64,000 bases of DNA from NCBI GenBank assembly GCA_014529385.2, contig CM043966.1:97522087-97586086 (forward strand), given 5' to 3'. The stretch comes from Adiantum capillus-veneris. Taxonomy: Eukaryota > Streptophyta > Polypodiopsida > Polypodiales > Pteridaceae. How positions within the stretch are numbered: position 1 is the stretch's first letter; each line of letters starts with the position of its first letter. Below are positions 10,399 through 20,830 of the stretch, piece by piece. Under the pieces are notes generated by a model, which was not told where the DNA came from, ran no database searches, and worked only from the letters and a program-made list of their open reading frames with translations. The translations under genes and the position numbers were made by a program.

Positions 10399-11231
10399 AT
10401 TGGTAGGTGGATATTCCATGTGAATTAAGTTGTAGGCACATGGCTTGGTATTTTGGGTTCTACCTGGCATGGAGTCTCATGTTGTTGCCCTTGCCTTGCC
10501 TGCTCATCTTGCTGGTAGATACGATCCATCATATCTATGACATTGTCGTGGTCTACATCCTCTTCCTCTATTGGCCTTCATCATATCTGATAGGTTTTGG
10601 GCCTGCTCTTCCTTTCTAGTTTTTTCCGCTTCTCTTCTTCTTTGGCCAGCTTCTCTTTGTTGCTATTTTCTCTCTTCCTCCTCTTTTAGCTTCCTTTTTT
10701 TGTCATCCTTATCCTCATATTCTCTTTGCTCTACCCTCCTAGTGAATGCTGACTTCCATTCTTGAGTAGTGGGATCTAACTATCGGAGCTCAATTTTCTC
10801 TTCATTGATCTCTGATCCAACTGATTCAAAATAGTTGGCCCCCTTTGTCTCTCACATATTTTGGTTGGGTTGTCCTTGTAGATCTGGTGGGCCGTGCATA
10901 TGTGAATGGTGCTGCCACCTTCTTGGTTTTTGGTTTTCGTACTCTTTCTACCCATTCATTTGAGTTAGGGGAATCTTCTAGTGAATCTTGCTCTCAAGTT
11001 ATGAAACCCACCATTTTGGTTAAGAACTCGGCTTCACCGAGGTGTGGGATGTCAGATTGTTTAGCCCACTGCTTTCTCTCCACAACTATTATGAGTTGAT
11101 TGAAGCCCCATTTGGCCAAATCCACAGGTGCATGCTTGTGTTGTGGTACTAACTTGTGGAACTTCGAGGCTATATTTCTATCAGGCCTTGTGTATCTGGT
11201 TTGTCGATCAAAGTGGAGGTGCTAATGCAGA
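10399..11231 (-). pseudogene. Degenerate minus-strand coding-like segment, part 2
   Basis: On the minus strand the sequence reads as charged, low-complexity protein in short open pieces. Examples are EEEDVDHDNVIDMMDRIYQQ near 10,520-10,580 and an Arg/Lys/Glu-rich run at about 10,640-10,760. A less biased piece at about 11,000-11,170 includes DLAKWGFNQLIIVVERK. Frameshifts and stops separate them. Element 1 bounds it on one side and element 2 on the other. I do not recognise the family. Confidence 0.35.
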
Positions 11232-11236
11232 ACCCT
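11232..11236. repeat. Target-site duplication, left copy (element 2)
   Basis: ACCCT precedes the 5' LTR and recurs at 20,270-20,274 right after the 3' LTR. Confidence 0.9.
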
Positions 11237-12149
11237 TGTCATAATAACTAATATGTAATTCTCCTAAATGATTTTCTCATGTTAAACTAACAATTTAATA
11301 TGGGGAAGTGCTAGGGAGAAAAAGCTAGAACATTGGTTAAGCTAGCAGACCAGCCACAGTAGGGATCCAAAGGAGGAAAAATAGGGATCCAAAGGGGGGG
11401 CCATCTGCAAAAGAGCAAGGTACAAAAATGGAATTAAAAATACCTTAGGGTTCATCCCATTAAGACCTCCAAAATGCTAAGGTTCCAAAATTCAAAGGTT
11501 GTTTCCAATGGTCAAAGGCTTAGGAAATTGGATGCTTTGTGTGTGTCCCAAAAAGTCTTCACAAACTCCTACATAGGAGGAGGTGAGCCCATGAAGTAGG
11601 GGATGAGAGAGAAACACACTCACACACTCACAAGCTTCCTTTGTACACAAGCGAAAAGAGGGACACATGTCAGCTCCCAAGGCAAGATGCCCACAAGGTG
11701 TACTCAAATCCTATTGGATGGCCATGGAGGTGGACCAATGAGAATTAGGCTAGAGTAAATCTAGTTTAATTAATTTAAAAACACTTAATAAAAGAACCAA
11801 TAAGAATTAAGCTCTCTAGAAGACTATTGGACAGTCTCCCAAGGGGTCCAACGAGCATTCAATAGCCGACTTGCCTGATTCCTACTGGCATGGAGACAAA
11901 GGGGTCCAATGAGAGTTTAGTTGCATTTATTAATTACCTAAAGATCTCACAAAGGGGAAAGGGGGACACATGTCATCAGGCTATCACTTATGCTCCTGAA
12001 ATCCTGTTTGCTAAGCCTGGGGAGGTCCAATGAGGTGCTATGAAGAGAAAATAGCAAGGGGGGTCGACCGAGAGAGAGAGAGAGGGGGCTGATTTTTCAA
12101 AGGAATGATCCACACACACACTCGCACAAGCTCATGTGTAGAGTAAGAA

Positions 12150-12238
<89 letters not shown>

Positions 12239-12901
12239 CAAACTTTAATGGAAAGCGTATCACCTACTCCAAGCTTGTGAGAAGGGAGGCATACACCAAC
12301 AACTCTTGGCTTTGTGACGCAAATCCAACCAAGAGCCAAGCTTCAATGCATGCTCATCTCCTCTACCATGCTAATTACTAAGCCAAGCTAAGCTAATATG
12401 AGTGATTATATGAGGAGATGTACATCTTTCTCGTAAGACTACTCCTTCTTCCTCTCTCAATCTACTCTCATACCGCGCTAGCTCTAACCATCTTCGAAGG
12501 TGTGTGAGGTCTTGGGTCTGAGACTGTGAGGGAATTGATGTTGTGTTTGATAAGTGTTTTTCTTAGTGCTTGAAGTTTCCATCTTCATTGCACTAGCTAG
12601 TATTGAAGGAACACAAAGAATGGTATAGTGAAATGTCTCTCTTGATGGGAGAAACCATAATACAAAGCCTTTTGGAGGGGGGACCGGCTCCATGCAAATC
12701 CAGTCCTCAATTGTTGTCAATTGCTTAATTTCTCTCTCTTTTGAAGTATCCTTCATGCTATCTAACTAGGTGTTATACTTTTTGTTGATCTCTCCACCCA
12801 AGCACTCTTGTTATTCTCTTTAGGAATCTATTCTAATGAAATGCTCACTATGTTCATGCTATTTTCTGCTACACACAAGTTACTAGACCATAAATGCTAC
12901 A
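11237..12901 (+). repeat. 5' LTR of element 2
   Basis: It begins TGTCATAATA and ends TGCTACA, and aligns along its whole length with 18,676-20,269 (which begins TGTTATAAAA). A (CT)n tract of about 84 bp at 12,152-12,235 is only about 16 bp in the 3' LTR and explains most of the length difference. Confidence 0.93.
12152..12235. repeat. (CT)n microsatellite in the 5' LTR of element 2
   Basis: This is a nearly pure 84-bp CT run. The matching place in the 3' LTR (19,592-19,607) has about 16 bp, so the tract expanded here or contracted there after insertion. Confidence 0.95.
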
Positions 12902-12902
12902 T

Positions 12903-12914
12903 TGGTATGAGAGC
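12903..12914 (+). other. Primer-binding site of element 2 (initiator tRNA-Met type)
   Basis: TGGTATGAGAGC begins one base after the LTR. It differs by one base from the plant consensus TGGTATCAGAGC, complementary to initiator tRNA-Met. Confidence 0.85.
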
Positions 12915-13303
12915 ACAAGGTTTCTGTTTTCTTGCTCAAGAAGGGAGGTACTCAAGCTAGCTATAAATGGTTGGTATTATTCATTGCATGTGAGTAAGTA
13001 GAATAGGGATTTTTCAGCCTTGCAGTGCGCCTGCCTTTGTGCAGTTAATGGGGCATCACCATCAGGAGCTATGGTCTTATTAGTAGAGTCCTACGGGGCT
13101 TGGCTACGGCTTAACCACTATTGAGCTATTAGAAGCTTGACAGGAGCCGGTGCTATTTTGGTGTTGAACGACCCTCTCTTCTATTCCTTGCAATTAATGG
13201 TATTCGAGCCACGGGTACAATAGCTTGAGTGCTTGTTCTAAAGGCGTAAAGAGGAGTGGAAGCTAGGGCTTGAAGTGCCAAAGTACACCTAAAAGTTGTT
13301 AGA

Positions 13304-14347
13304 ATGGCTAATACTAGTAAAGAGAGTGAAATTAATGTTGGTAACTTTGATTTTGCTAATGAGCAGGCTACTAATGATGCCCTGATGCTTGTTAACTATC
13401 TTGTGTCCAGGCTTCAACAAGCCATGGGCAATCCATCTCTCCAAAGTGAAGTGCAATGGAAACTTCAAGCTCATGGGATTCTTCAAGCTCCCCACCATGA
13501 TGAGAGAGCACCTAGGAAGCCTCCTTGCGAGACTTCCAAAAGAGGCCTCTCTCTGATTCAGGAAGAAGAAGAGGATCCATTTGAAGGGCTCAAAAATTTG
13601 GTCCTTGATGACGCATCCCCTTCTCAAAGGAGAACCCAAGAGCCCCCACCAAAGGAATGAGAAATAAGTGAGTCTCTTGCCACCTCGGTGGAGATGGCTC
13701 CACAAAGAGGGCGGGCTAAATGCTCTCCATTACCTCCAAAACGAAGAAGACCATTTCCTACTTCTCCACACCATACTTCAAAGAGGGATGACAAAAACCA
13801 AGACAAAAAAAAGGTGAGAAAGAGGACACCCTCTTCTCCATCTTCTTCATCCTCTTCCTCTTATTAATGTGATGGTGGTGAAGACAAAGAAGATCAATGC
13901 AAGAAAAAGGCAAGAAAGAGGTCACCCTCTTCTTCATCTTCCTCAAATTCTTCACCTTCTGAAGAAAGTGATGGTGCAACCTTTGAACCATCAAAAAGAA
14001 GGGGCCATAGGAAATCCTATGCTGTGTGGAAGAGGTCATCCAAGCTCAAGAAGTTCAAAGAGGGAGGGAAGAGCATCTCTTTCCTTACCTACGATGGCAC
14101 CTTTGGTGCTACGGACAATGTCTTGGCCTTTATCCAACAGTTCAAAGGGGCTTTTGGAGATGAGGGTTTCACGGAGTCCTCTAACCATGTAGCTATGCAC
14201 TTTCAAAAGTTCGTGAGGAAATGGTGGTCTAGCCTGTGGGCCAACTGTGAAGCTCCACAAACATGGAAAGCTTTAAGAGCTTACATTAGGAGCAGTTTTT
14301 GGCCACCAATGCCAAAGACAAAGTACTCACCAAATGGCGAAGCTTGA
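13304..14347 (+). pseudogene. gag: gag, N-terminal and capsid part (element 2)
   Basis: The ATG at 13,304 starts MANTSKESEI. The frame is interrupted at 13,658-13,660 and again near 13,865, but continues to 14,347 with a Lys/Arg/Ser-rich stretch. The start of the retrotransposon-gag domain follows: SFLTYDGTFGATDNVLAFIQ, then FQKFVRKWWSSLWAN. At about 14,300 the capsid domain slips to another frame. The protein would form the capsid of the virus-like particle. Three lesions make it non-functional. Confidence 0.8.
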
Positions 14348-14826
14348 AGCTCTCTCCCTATGAATCCATTCACAAATATGTAGACAAGTTTTGGGACCTA
14401 CAACTCAAAGCCACTGTCTTCAAGAAGTTGGATTTTGGAGAGAAAAAGAAACAATTTTGTGTAGGCTTAACTGAAGAAATGGCAGAGTATGTCAACTCCC
14501 AAAGGCCACGCACCATATTGGCGGTTATACACCATACTATGGTGGCTTCTCGACTCAATTTCCAAACGGGGGCTAAAAGAAATTCTAAGCCCATGGAAAA
14601 CAAGGGTTGCAATGAGCCTAAGGAGAAGGACAATGTTTAAAAGTCTCCTAAGGGAAATTCCAACAAAGATAAAGAGAAGAGAGTTTCCAAAGGCAATAAT
14701 AAACTATCTCTTGAAGAGCTTGAACGTTATCGCAAGGATAACCGCTGTTTCAAGTGCAACGAGCAAGGGCATGCATACCTCGCTTGTCCCCAAAAGAATA
14801 CCCGCCATGAGCCTCCTAGAGGTACC
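14299..14826 (+). pseudogene. gag: gag C-terminus with zinc knuckle (element 2)
   Basis: The frame completes the capsid domain (WRSLKLSPYESIHKYVDKFW, FCVGLTEEMAEYV). It passes a TAA at 14,638-14,640, then a Lys-rich linker, and reaches a canonical knuckle CFKCNEQGHAYLAC (CX2CX4HX4C) at about 14,749-14,790. The same frame runs on into protease and RT, so gag and pol are one frame here. Confidence 0.85.
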
Positions 14827-16023
14827 TTGGTCAAAATCCAAGAGGAGGAAACTCACCACAAAGGATCTCCTCTATGCCATGCTTGGGAAAAGGTAAGAAA
14901 ACATGATGCTTTTATTCTCTTTGACCCTGGGTCTACTGAAAATTTCATATCCACAGAGTTGGCCACCAAGCTAGGCATACAAGCTTACGAGATGGGAGAT
15001 GTCCTACACGAAGACGGTGCTTTCAAGGGGCAAGAAGCTTCAGCCACTCCCTTAATCGGGAAATTGAGGCTCCAGGTCCAAAGCTATGTGGACAAAGATG
15101 ACTTCTTTATCTCTCCTCTCAAGCATGAGGATGTAATCCTACGGGCACCATGGTTTGATCGCATGGCTGCCAATGTTAAATTCCCTAAAAGAAGAATCTC
15201 CTTTAGGTTCAGGGAAAAAGATATGTACATGGATGCTAATGAAATGGGTAACACCATACCCATTGTACATACACAAGCTTTCAATAAGTCAATAAAGAGC
15301 TCTATTTCCATGTACATGATTTTTGTTCAAGATTCTCAAAATGAACCTAATGTTTTAGCAAAAGAAAATATACACAATCAAAAGGAATTAGAGTTATCCA
15401 ATTTTCTCAAGGGGTTTCAAGATGTCTTTATTGACGACATCCCTTGTGAGCTACCTCCTAAACGAGGCAATGATGACTATGCTATTGAACTTCTTCGAGG
15501 AAGTTCACCACCTAACAAACCTCCTTATAGCATTTCTCAAGCTCAACAAGAGGAGATTATGCGGCAAGTGCATGAGTTAGTTGAGAAGGGCATGCTTAGG
15601 CCTAGCTCATCTCCATTTTGTTCTCCTGTGCTATTAGTGCAAAAGAAAGGCGGCACATATCCTATGTGTGTCAACTATAGAGCACTAAATAGGATCACTA
15701 TCAAGAATAGGTTTCCCTTTCCACGGGTAGAAGGCCTATTTGATAAGCTACAAGGGTCCACCTACTTTAGTAGGATTGACCTAAAGAGTGGCTATCATCA
15801 AATAAGGATAGTTGATCAAGACATTGTAAAGACCGCATTTTGCACTACGTTTGGTCTTTACAAATACATTGTTATGCCTTTTGGCTTGACCAATGCACCA
15901 ACCACATTCAACCCCTTGATGGAGAAGCTATTCAAGACTCACCGAACCTTTACTGGAGTGTTCTTTGATGATATCATCATCTACTCTAATTCATTAAACG
16001 AACACAAGCAACACCGCAGGTAA
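14827..16023 (+). pseudogene. pol: Protease and reverse transcriptase (element 2)
   Basis: The frame is open for 398 codons. The protease loop is FDPGSTENFIS (D-P-G in place of D-S/T-G) at about 14,920-14,955. RT begins near 15,450 with PPNKPPYSIS and includes SSPFCSPVLLVQKKGG, RIDLKSGYHQIRI, VMPFGLTNAPTTF and the catalytic motif FFDDIII at 15,961-15,980. RT would copy the genomic RNA in the particle. The frame is lost just after the catalytic motif through a 44-bp tandem duplication at 15,999-16,075. The thumb and connection regions continue after it. Confidence 0.9.
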
Positions 16024-16075
16024 TATTTCAAACGAACACAAACGAGCACAAGCAACACCTCAGGTAATATTTCAA
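15999..16075 (+). repeat. 44-bp tandem duplication in RT (element 2)
   Basis: The segment from CGAACACAAGCAACACC to AATATTTCAA recurs 44 bp downstream with small differences. It introduces the stop at 16,021 and shifts the frame. Confidence 0.85.
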
Positions 16076-16800
16076 GTTTTAAGAGAGAATAAACTTTATG
16101 TTAATCGAAAGATAAGTGAATTTTTCTTACAAGAGATTCAGTATTTAGGTCACATTATCTCTCAAGTTGGCATCCAAATGGATCCATCAAAGTTAGAGGT
16201 AATAAAAGGATGGCCTAAACCAAGGAATCTTCATGAGCTAAGAAGCTTTATAGGTATGTGTGCATACTATAGACGCTTCATAGAAAACTTCTCACAAATC
16301 GCGGGACCATTACATGAACTAACAAAGAAAAACGTTAGGTATATACGGTCCACCAAGGAGAACAATGCTTTCAAAAAGCTTATCTCTCAACCTGTGCTTA
16401 CACTAGTGGATCTCTCAAAGCCATTTGAGGTCCAATGCAACGCTTGTGGTGATTTCCTTGGAGATGTTTTGCTCCAAGAAGGGCACGCCATAGCCTATGA
16501 AAGTCAAAGTCTCGACCCTGTTGATCAAGCTCCAGGCATATGTGAGAAGGAACTCCTAGCAATTCTACATGCTCTAGATTCGTGGAAGCACTATTTACTG
16601 GGGACTCCTTCATTCTACGAACGGATCACCAAAGCCTTAAGTACTTCATGACACAGACCAAGCTCTCCGACAAACAAATGAGGTGGGAAAATTTCCTTTC
16701 GCAATCTCATTTTCATATTGCTCACATTGCTGGCAAGTATAATCAAGTATAATCAAGTATATTGCTCACATTGCTGGCAAGTATAATCAAGTAGCCGATG
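16076..16800 (+). pseudogene. pol: RT C-terminus and gypsy RNase H (element 2)
   Basis: It starts with YLGHIIS near 16,140, followed by MDPSKLEVIKGWPKPRNLHE and the connection motif FIGMCAYYRRFI. RNase H follows: a degenerate first motif (FEVQCNACGDFLGDVLLQ; the expected catalytic Asp is replaced), IAYESQSLDP, and ICEKELLAILHAL at about 16,540-16,570 (Glu motif intact). A 1-nt deletion near 16,605 shifts TDHQSL out of frame. HIAGKYNQVADALSR ends the domain at 16,810. The domain would degrade the RNA strand of the hybrid. It is inactive here. Confidence 0.88.
16717..16793 (+). repeat. Second 44-bp duplication, in RNase H (element 2)
   Basis: ATTGCTCACATTGCTGGCAA at 16,717 recurs at 16,761 with the following bases. 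The period is again 44 bp, and a smaller 10-bp repeat (AATCAAGTAT) sits inside. Confidence 0.85.
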
Positions 16801-16810
16801 CACTCTCAAG

Positions 16811-17682
16811 AGGACCGAGAGTGAATGCGATATCCATAGAAACTCACAACAATGATCTATCTTCTATGATAGATGAGTACGCTATCGATCCCGACTTTAG
16901 AGATGTGATTTCAGCCCTTGTACTAGGGAAGAAGAAGAATTATTTATCCTACAAGATGGTTATCTTCTCTATGGCAATATACTATGCGTTACTAACTCAC
17001 TATGCGAGAAAGTAATGCATGAATCTCATGCTCCTCCTTATGTGGGGCATAGAGGGATTCAGTCTACCCTAAAAGGGATAGAAACATATTTCTATTGGCC
17101 TACCATGAAAGTAAACATACAAGAGTATGTTTCTAAATGTGTGGTATGCCAAAAGGTGAAGTTTGATAGAGGGAAGCAACCTGGATTGCTTCAACCTTTG
17201 CAAATCCCTAATTCACCATGGGAGAGCATATCCATGGATTTTATCTTTGGATTGCATAAGTCTATACATGGTATACGGGAATATGGATGATAGTGGACAG
17301 GTTTAGTAAACAAGCTCATTTTATACTTGTCAAAAAGACTATCAAAGCCCATCAAATGGCAACCCTCTTCATTTCACAAATCTTCAAGTACCATGGCTTG
17401 CCAATGTCCATAGTGTTGAATAGAGATCCTAGAATGACCAGTAATTTCTAGAAGGGTCTCTTTGAGAATTTAGGAACAAGGCTAAATGTCTCTTCAGCCT
17501 ATCACCCACAAACGGATGGGCAAAGTGAAATAGCTAACCTAACAATTCTCAATCTACTAAAAGCCTATGTAACGGAAGTAGATCAAAGATCCCACTGGGA
17601 GAAGTACTTGCCCTTAGTGGAGTATGCCTACAATAACACTATACATACTTCCACGAGAAAAGCACAACACCTTTTGAGGTAA
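16811..17682 (+). pseudogene. pol: Integrase (element 2), zinc-binding and catalytic core
   Basis: The HHCC domain (HESHAPPYVGHRG...CVVCQKVK) lies at about 17,015-17,160. The core follows with MDFIFGL (first Asp), LNRDPRMTS (second Asp; Leu-Asn replace the usual Ser-Asp before it) and HPQTDGQSEIAN (Glu) at about 17,505-17,535. Stops at about 17,287 and 17,448 and a frame change near 17,680 interrupt it. Integrase would insert the cDNA into chromatin. This copy is dead. Confidence 0.88.
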
Positions 17683-18321
17683 TTGAGGGAAGATAAAAAA
17701 GTTCCCTATTACTTAAGGTACACCGGAAGATCTTCGCTGCAGATGAGTATAACCGAGACCTGCATGAATCTTTCCAAAAGATTAAGGATGCTATCTCTAT
17801 CTCATAGTAAAGGAAAAAGGCTGTTGGCTGACAAGCACAGAAGAGCCCAATCCTTTAAAGAAAACGATTGGGTCTTACTCAAATTTTCCAAGGCTTGATT
17901 AAGGCACATGGCAGGCAAGAATCCTACGGGACACCAAAAGTACTATGCTAAGCTAGAAAAACGTTACTATGGTCCATTCCAGATTCTTAGGCCAATAATT
18001 GAAATGGCCTATCAACTCAAGCTGCCCAACCATTGGCTCATACACAATGCTTTCCATGTGAGCCTACTAAAGCTTTACAAAGGAGCACCACCTCAAGGAC
18101 CAACTATTGAAGACCCACCGGAGATTGAGGACCAAAAAGAGGTGCTGCAGCCTGAGTCCATTCTCCGACATGAAGACAAGGTACTAAGAGGCGGTAAGAC
18201 TATCCGACGATATCTTATTAAGTTTAATAATTATCCTTTTGAATATGCTAGATGGATGCAAGGCATACAATTAAAGGATAGTCTAAACCTTGTCAATGCT
18301 TACAATGCTTCCCAAGAGTAA
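17683..18321 (+). pseudogene. pol: Integrase C-terminus and chromodomain-like tail (element 2)
   Basis: The segment has a Lys-rich region, then KYYAKLEKRYYGPFQILRPI and AFHVSLLKLYKG, the conserved integrase C-terminal motif of chromoviruses. From about 18,150 it has PESILRHEDKVLRGGKTIRR, followed by YLIKFNNYPFEYARWM, which has the strand-and-aromatic pattern of a chromodomain. In chromoviruses this domain steers integration to marked chromatin. A stop at 17,896-17,898 separates it from the core. Confidence 0.8.
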
Positions 18322-18662
18322 GAAAATGTACAAATGTTAAAAATGAACAAAGTTTTTTGTCTTATAAGACTCTCTTTTTCTTTGTTGTGCGCTAATGTGA
18401 AGTAGTATGCATGCTTAGATCAAGTTTGCGGAGACGACGCCTCTCAAACACCAAGTAGAGCTTGTCACTCTACTATGGAAGATTGATAGGACTAATGTGC
18501 AAACATGCTTGCGGAAGCTTAGGCTCTCAAGCGCCAAATGGACTAGTCATCCATTTTGGAACGATGTCTTAGGGTAACATAGGGATCCTCTACCCGCTAG
18601 AAAAAGGACTAATGAATATGCTTTATCTTCTCTACCCCATAGTCGAGGATGACTATGATTTC
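18322..18662 (+). other. 3' untranslated region of element 2
   Basis: No frame of note is present between the chromodomain-like tail and the PPT. It contains an imperfect repeat on GCGGAGACGACGCCTCTCAA / GCGGAAGCTTAGGCTCTCAA about 90 bp apart. Confidence 0.6.
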
Positions 18663-18672
18663 AAGAGAGAGG
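18663..18672 (+). other. Polypurine tract of element 2
   Basis: AAGAGAGAGG lies 3 nt before the TG of the 3' LTR. Confidence 0.8.
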
Positions 18673-18675
18673 TAA

Positions 18676-20269
18676 TGTTATAAAAATTAACACCTAATTG
18701 TCCTTAAATATTTTCTCATGTTAAACAGATTATTTAATATGGGGACGTGCCAGGGGAGAAAAGGCTAGAATATTGGTTAAGCTAGTAGACCGGCCATACT
18801 AGGGATCCAAAGGAGGGAAAATAGGGATCCAAGGGGGGTCTATCTGCAAAAGAGCAAGGTACAAAAATGGAATTAAAAATACCTTAGGGTTCATCCCATT
18901 AAGACCTCCAAAATGCTAAGGTTCCAAAATTCAAAGGTTGTTTCCAATGGTCAAAGGCTTAGGAAATTGGATGCTTTGTGTGTGTCCCAAAAAGTCTTCA
19001 CAAACTCCTATATAGGAGGGGGCGAGGCCAAGAAGTAGGGGATGAGAGAGAAACACTCACACACACTCACAAGCTTCCTTTGTACACAAGGGGAAAGAGG
19101 GACACGTGTCAGCTCCCTAGGCCAGATGCCCAAAAGGTGTACTCAAATCCTATTGGATGGCCATGGAGGTGGACCAATGAGAATTAGGCTAGATTAAATC
19201 TAGTTTAATTAAATTAAAAACACTTAATAAAAGAACCAATAGGAATTCATCTCTCTAGAAGACTATTGAATAGTCTCCCAAGGGGTTTAATGAGCATTCA
19301 GCAGCCCAATGACTTGCCTGATTCCTATTGGCCTGGAGACAAAGGGGTCCAATGATAATTTAATTTCATTTATTAATTACCTAAAGCTCTCACAAAAGGG
19401 GAAAGGGGGACACATGTCAGAAGGCTATCACTTATGCTCCTGAAATCCTATTGGCTAAGCATGCGGAGGTCCAATGAGGTGCTAGCAAGAGAAAATAGCA
19501 AGGGGGGTCGACCGAGAGAGAGAGGGGGCTGATTTTTCAAAGGAATGATCCACACACACACTCGCACAAGCTCATGTGTAGAGTAAGAAGACTCTCTCTC
19601 TCTCTCTTCTCAAACTTTAATGGAAAGCGTATCACCTACTCCAAGCTTGTGAGAAGGGAGGCCTACACCAACAACTCTTGGCTTTGTGATGCAAATCCAA
19701 CCAAGAGCCAAGCTTCAATGCATGCTCATCTCCTCTACCATGCTAATTAATAAGCTAATCTATGCTAATATGAGTGATTATGTGAGGATATGTACATCTT
19801 TCTCGTAAGACTGCTCATTCCTCTCAATCTACTCTCATACCTTGCTAGCTCTCACCATCTTCGAAGGTGTGTGAGGTCTTGGATATGAGACAGTGAGGGA
19901 ATTGATGTTGTGTTTGATAAGTGTTTTTCTTAGTGCTTGAAGTTTCCATCTTCATTTCACTAGCTAGTATTGAAGGAACACAAAGAATTGTATTGTAAAA
20001 TGTTTCTCTTGATGGGAGAAACCATAATACAAAGCCTTTTGGAGGGGGGACCGGCTCCATGAAAATCCGGTCCTCAGCTGTTGTCAATTGCTTAATTTCT
20101 CTCTCTTTTGAAGTATTGTTCATGCTATCTAACTAGGTGTTATACTTTTTGTTGCTCTCTCCACCCAAGCACTCTTGTTATTCTCCTTAGGAATCTATTC
20201 TAATGAAATGCTCACTATGTTCATGCTATTTTCTGCTACACACAAGTTACTAGACCATTAAATGTTACA
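18676..20269 (+). repeat. 3' LTR of element 2
   Basis: It begins TGTTATAAAA and ends TGTTACA. It aligns with the 5' LTR at 11,237-12,901 with scattered substitutions and the shorter CT tract. Confidence 0.93.
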
Positions 20270-20274
20270 ACCCT
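20270..20274. repeat. Target-site duplication, right copy (element 2)
   Basis: ACCCT follows the 3' LTR directly and equals 11,232-11,236. Confidence 0.9.
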
Positions 20275-20830
20275 CCTCAATTGTTTTGTTCTTCTTTCCT
20301 TGATACTGCTAAATGTTGAAAAGTTCATGGTAGCAAAATCCTCGTCAGCATAGCCTTGAGGCTTCATTGGTTCTCCCCTTGGCAATTTTGTGATGTATGC
20401 TATGGAATTCGAGGTAACTTATACGGTGACCTTCTCTTTGTTAGTCTTTGTAAGGGTTGTTTTCATCCTGTCTTCATCCACATTTTGTGGAGTGGTGATC
20501 AATTCATGAAATCTTTTGTAATCAGCTCATACAATCGGTTTGAAGAGGAAATCCTCAATTCCTAGCCTTGATATAGCTCTATTGGCATTTTGAGGTGTGT
20601 ATGCAATGGTATTAAAGTATTTAGGGCATCTTTGGTGCCTCCCACCTCCTGCCTTGTTTATCCTTCCATACAAAACTGAAAACCATGAGGCCATGCTGAG
20701 TTTGAATGGCCTCGTCAACATAACAAGCTTTGAACCCCGTGAGGTGGTCCATGTCGACTTGATAGCTTTCCTTTTCCTCAAGCTTGTAGATGCTTTAGTT
20801 TTGCATTTTCTTTGGAGTATCTAGTCTTGT
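20275..20830 (-). pseudogene. Degenerate minus-strand coding-like segment, part 1
   Basis: The best open stretch is 20,527-20,781 on the minus strand (84 codons), including NRAISRLGIEDFLFKPIV. After one stop it continues in the same frame with ADYKRFHELI. Downstream minus-strand sequence would join 11,231 if element 2 is taken out. No family is recognised. Together parts 1-3 look like a decayed repetitive protein gene into which both LTR elements inserted. Confidence 0.3.

Larger units (their letters stand above)
11237..20269 (+). mobile_element. Element 2: complete Ty3/gypsy chromovirus, decayed
   Basis: It is 9.0 kb with LTRs of 1,665 and 1,594 bp, a tRNA-iMet-type PBS, the order gag-PR-RT-RH-IN-chromodomain-like tail, a purine tract and a perfect 5-bp target duplication. 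Integrase after RT/RNase H identifies Ty3/gypsy. The C-terminal chromodomain-like segment identifies a chromovirus. Stops, frameshifts and two 44-bp duplications inactivate it. LTRs differ by many substitutions and by microsatellite length, so it is an older insertion than element 3. Confidence 0.93.

Noticed and set aside
10399-11231. A host gene on the plus strand (frames at 10,407-11,099)
   Set aside because: The Leu/Phe/Ser-rich frames are the complement of Glu/Lys/Arg-rich minus-strand sequence and carry no start context or domain.
9786-11236. Elements 1 and 2 as one recombined element
   Set aside because: Each has its own matching LTR pair, PBS type and perfect 5-bp target duplication, so they are separate insertions.
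20356-20565. Plus-strand frame with FCDVCYGIRGNLYGD and Cys residues
   Set aside because: It is short, without conserved spacing, and opposite better minus-strand coding-like sequence.
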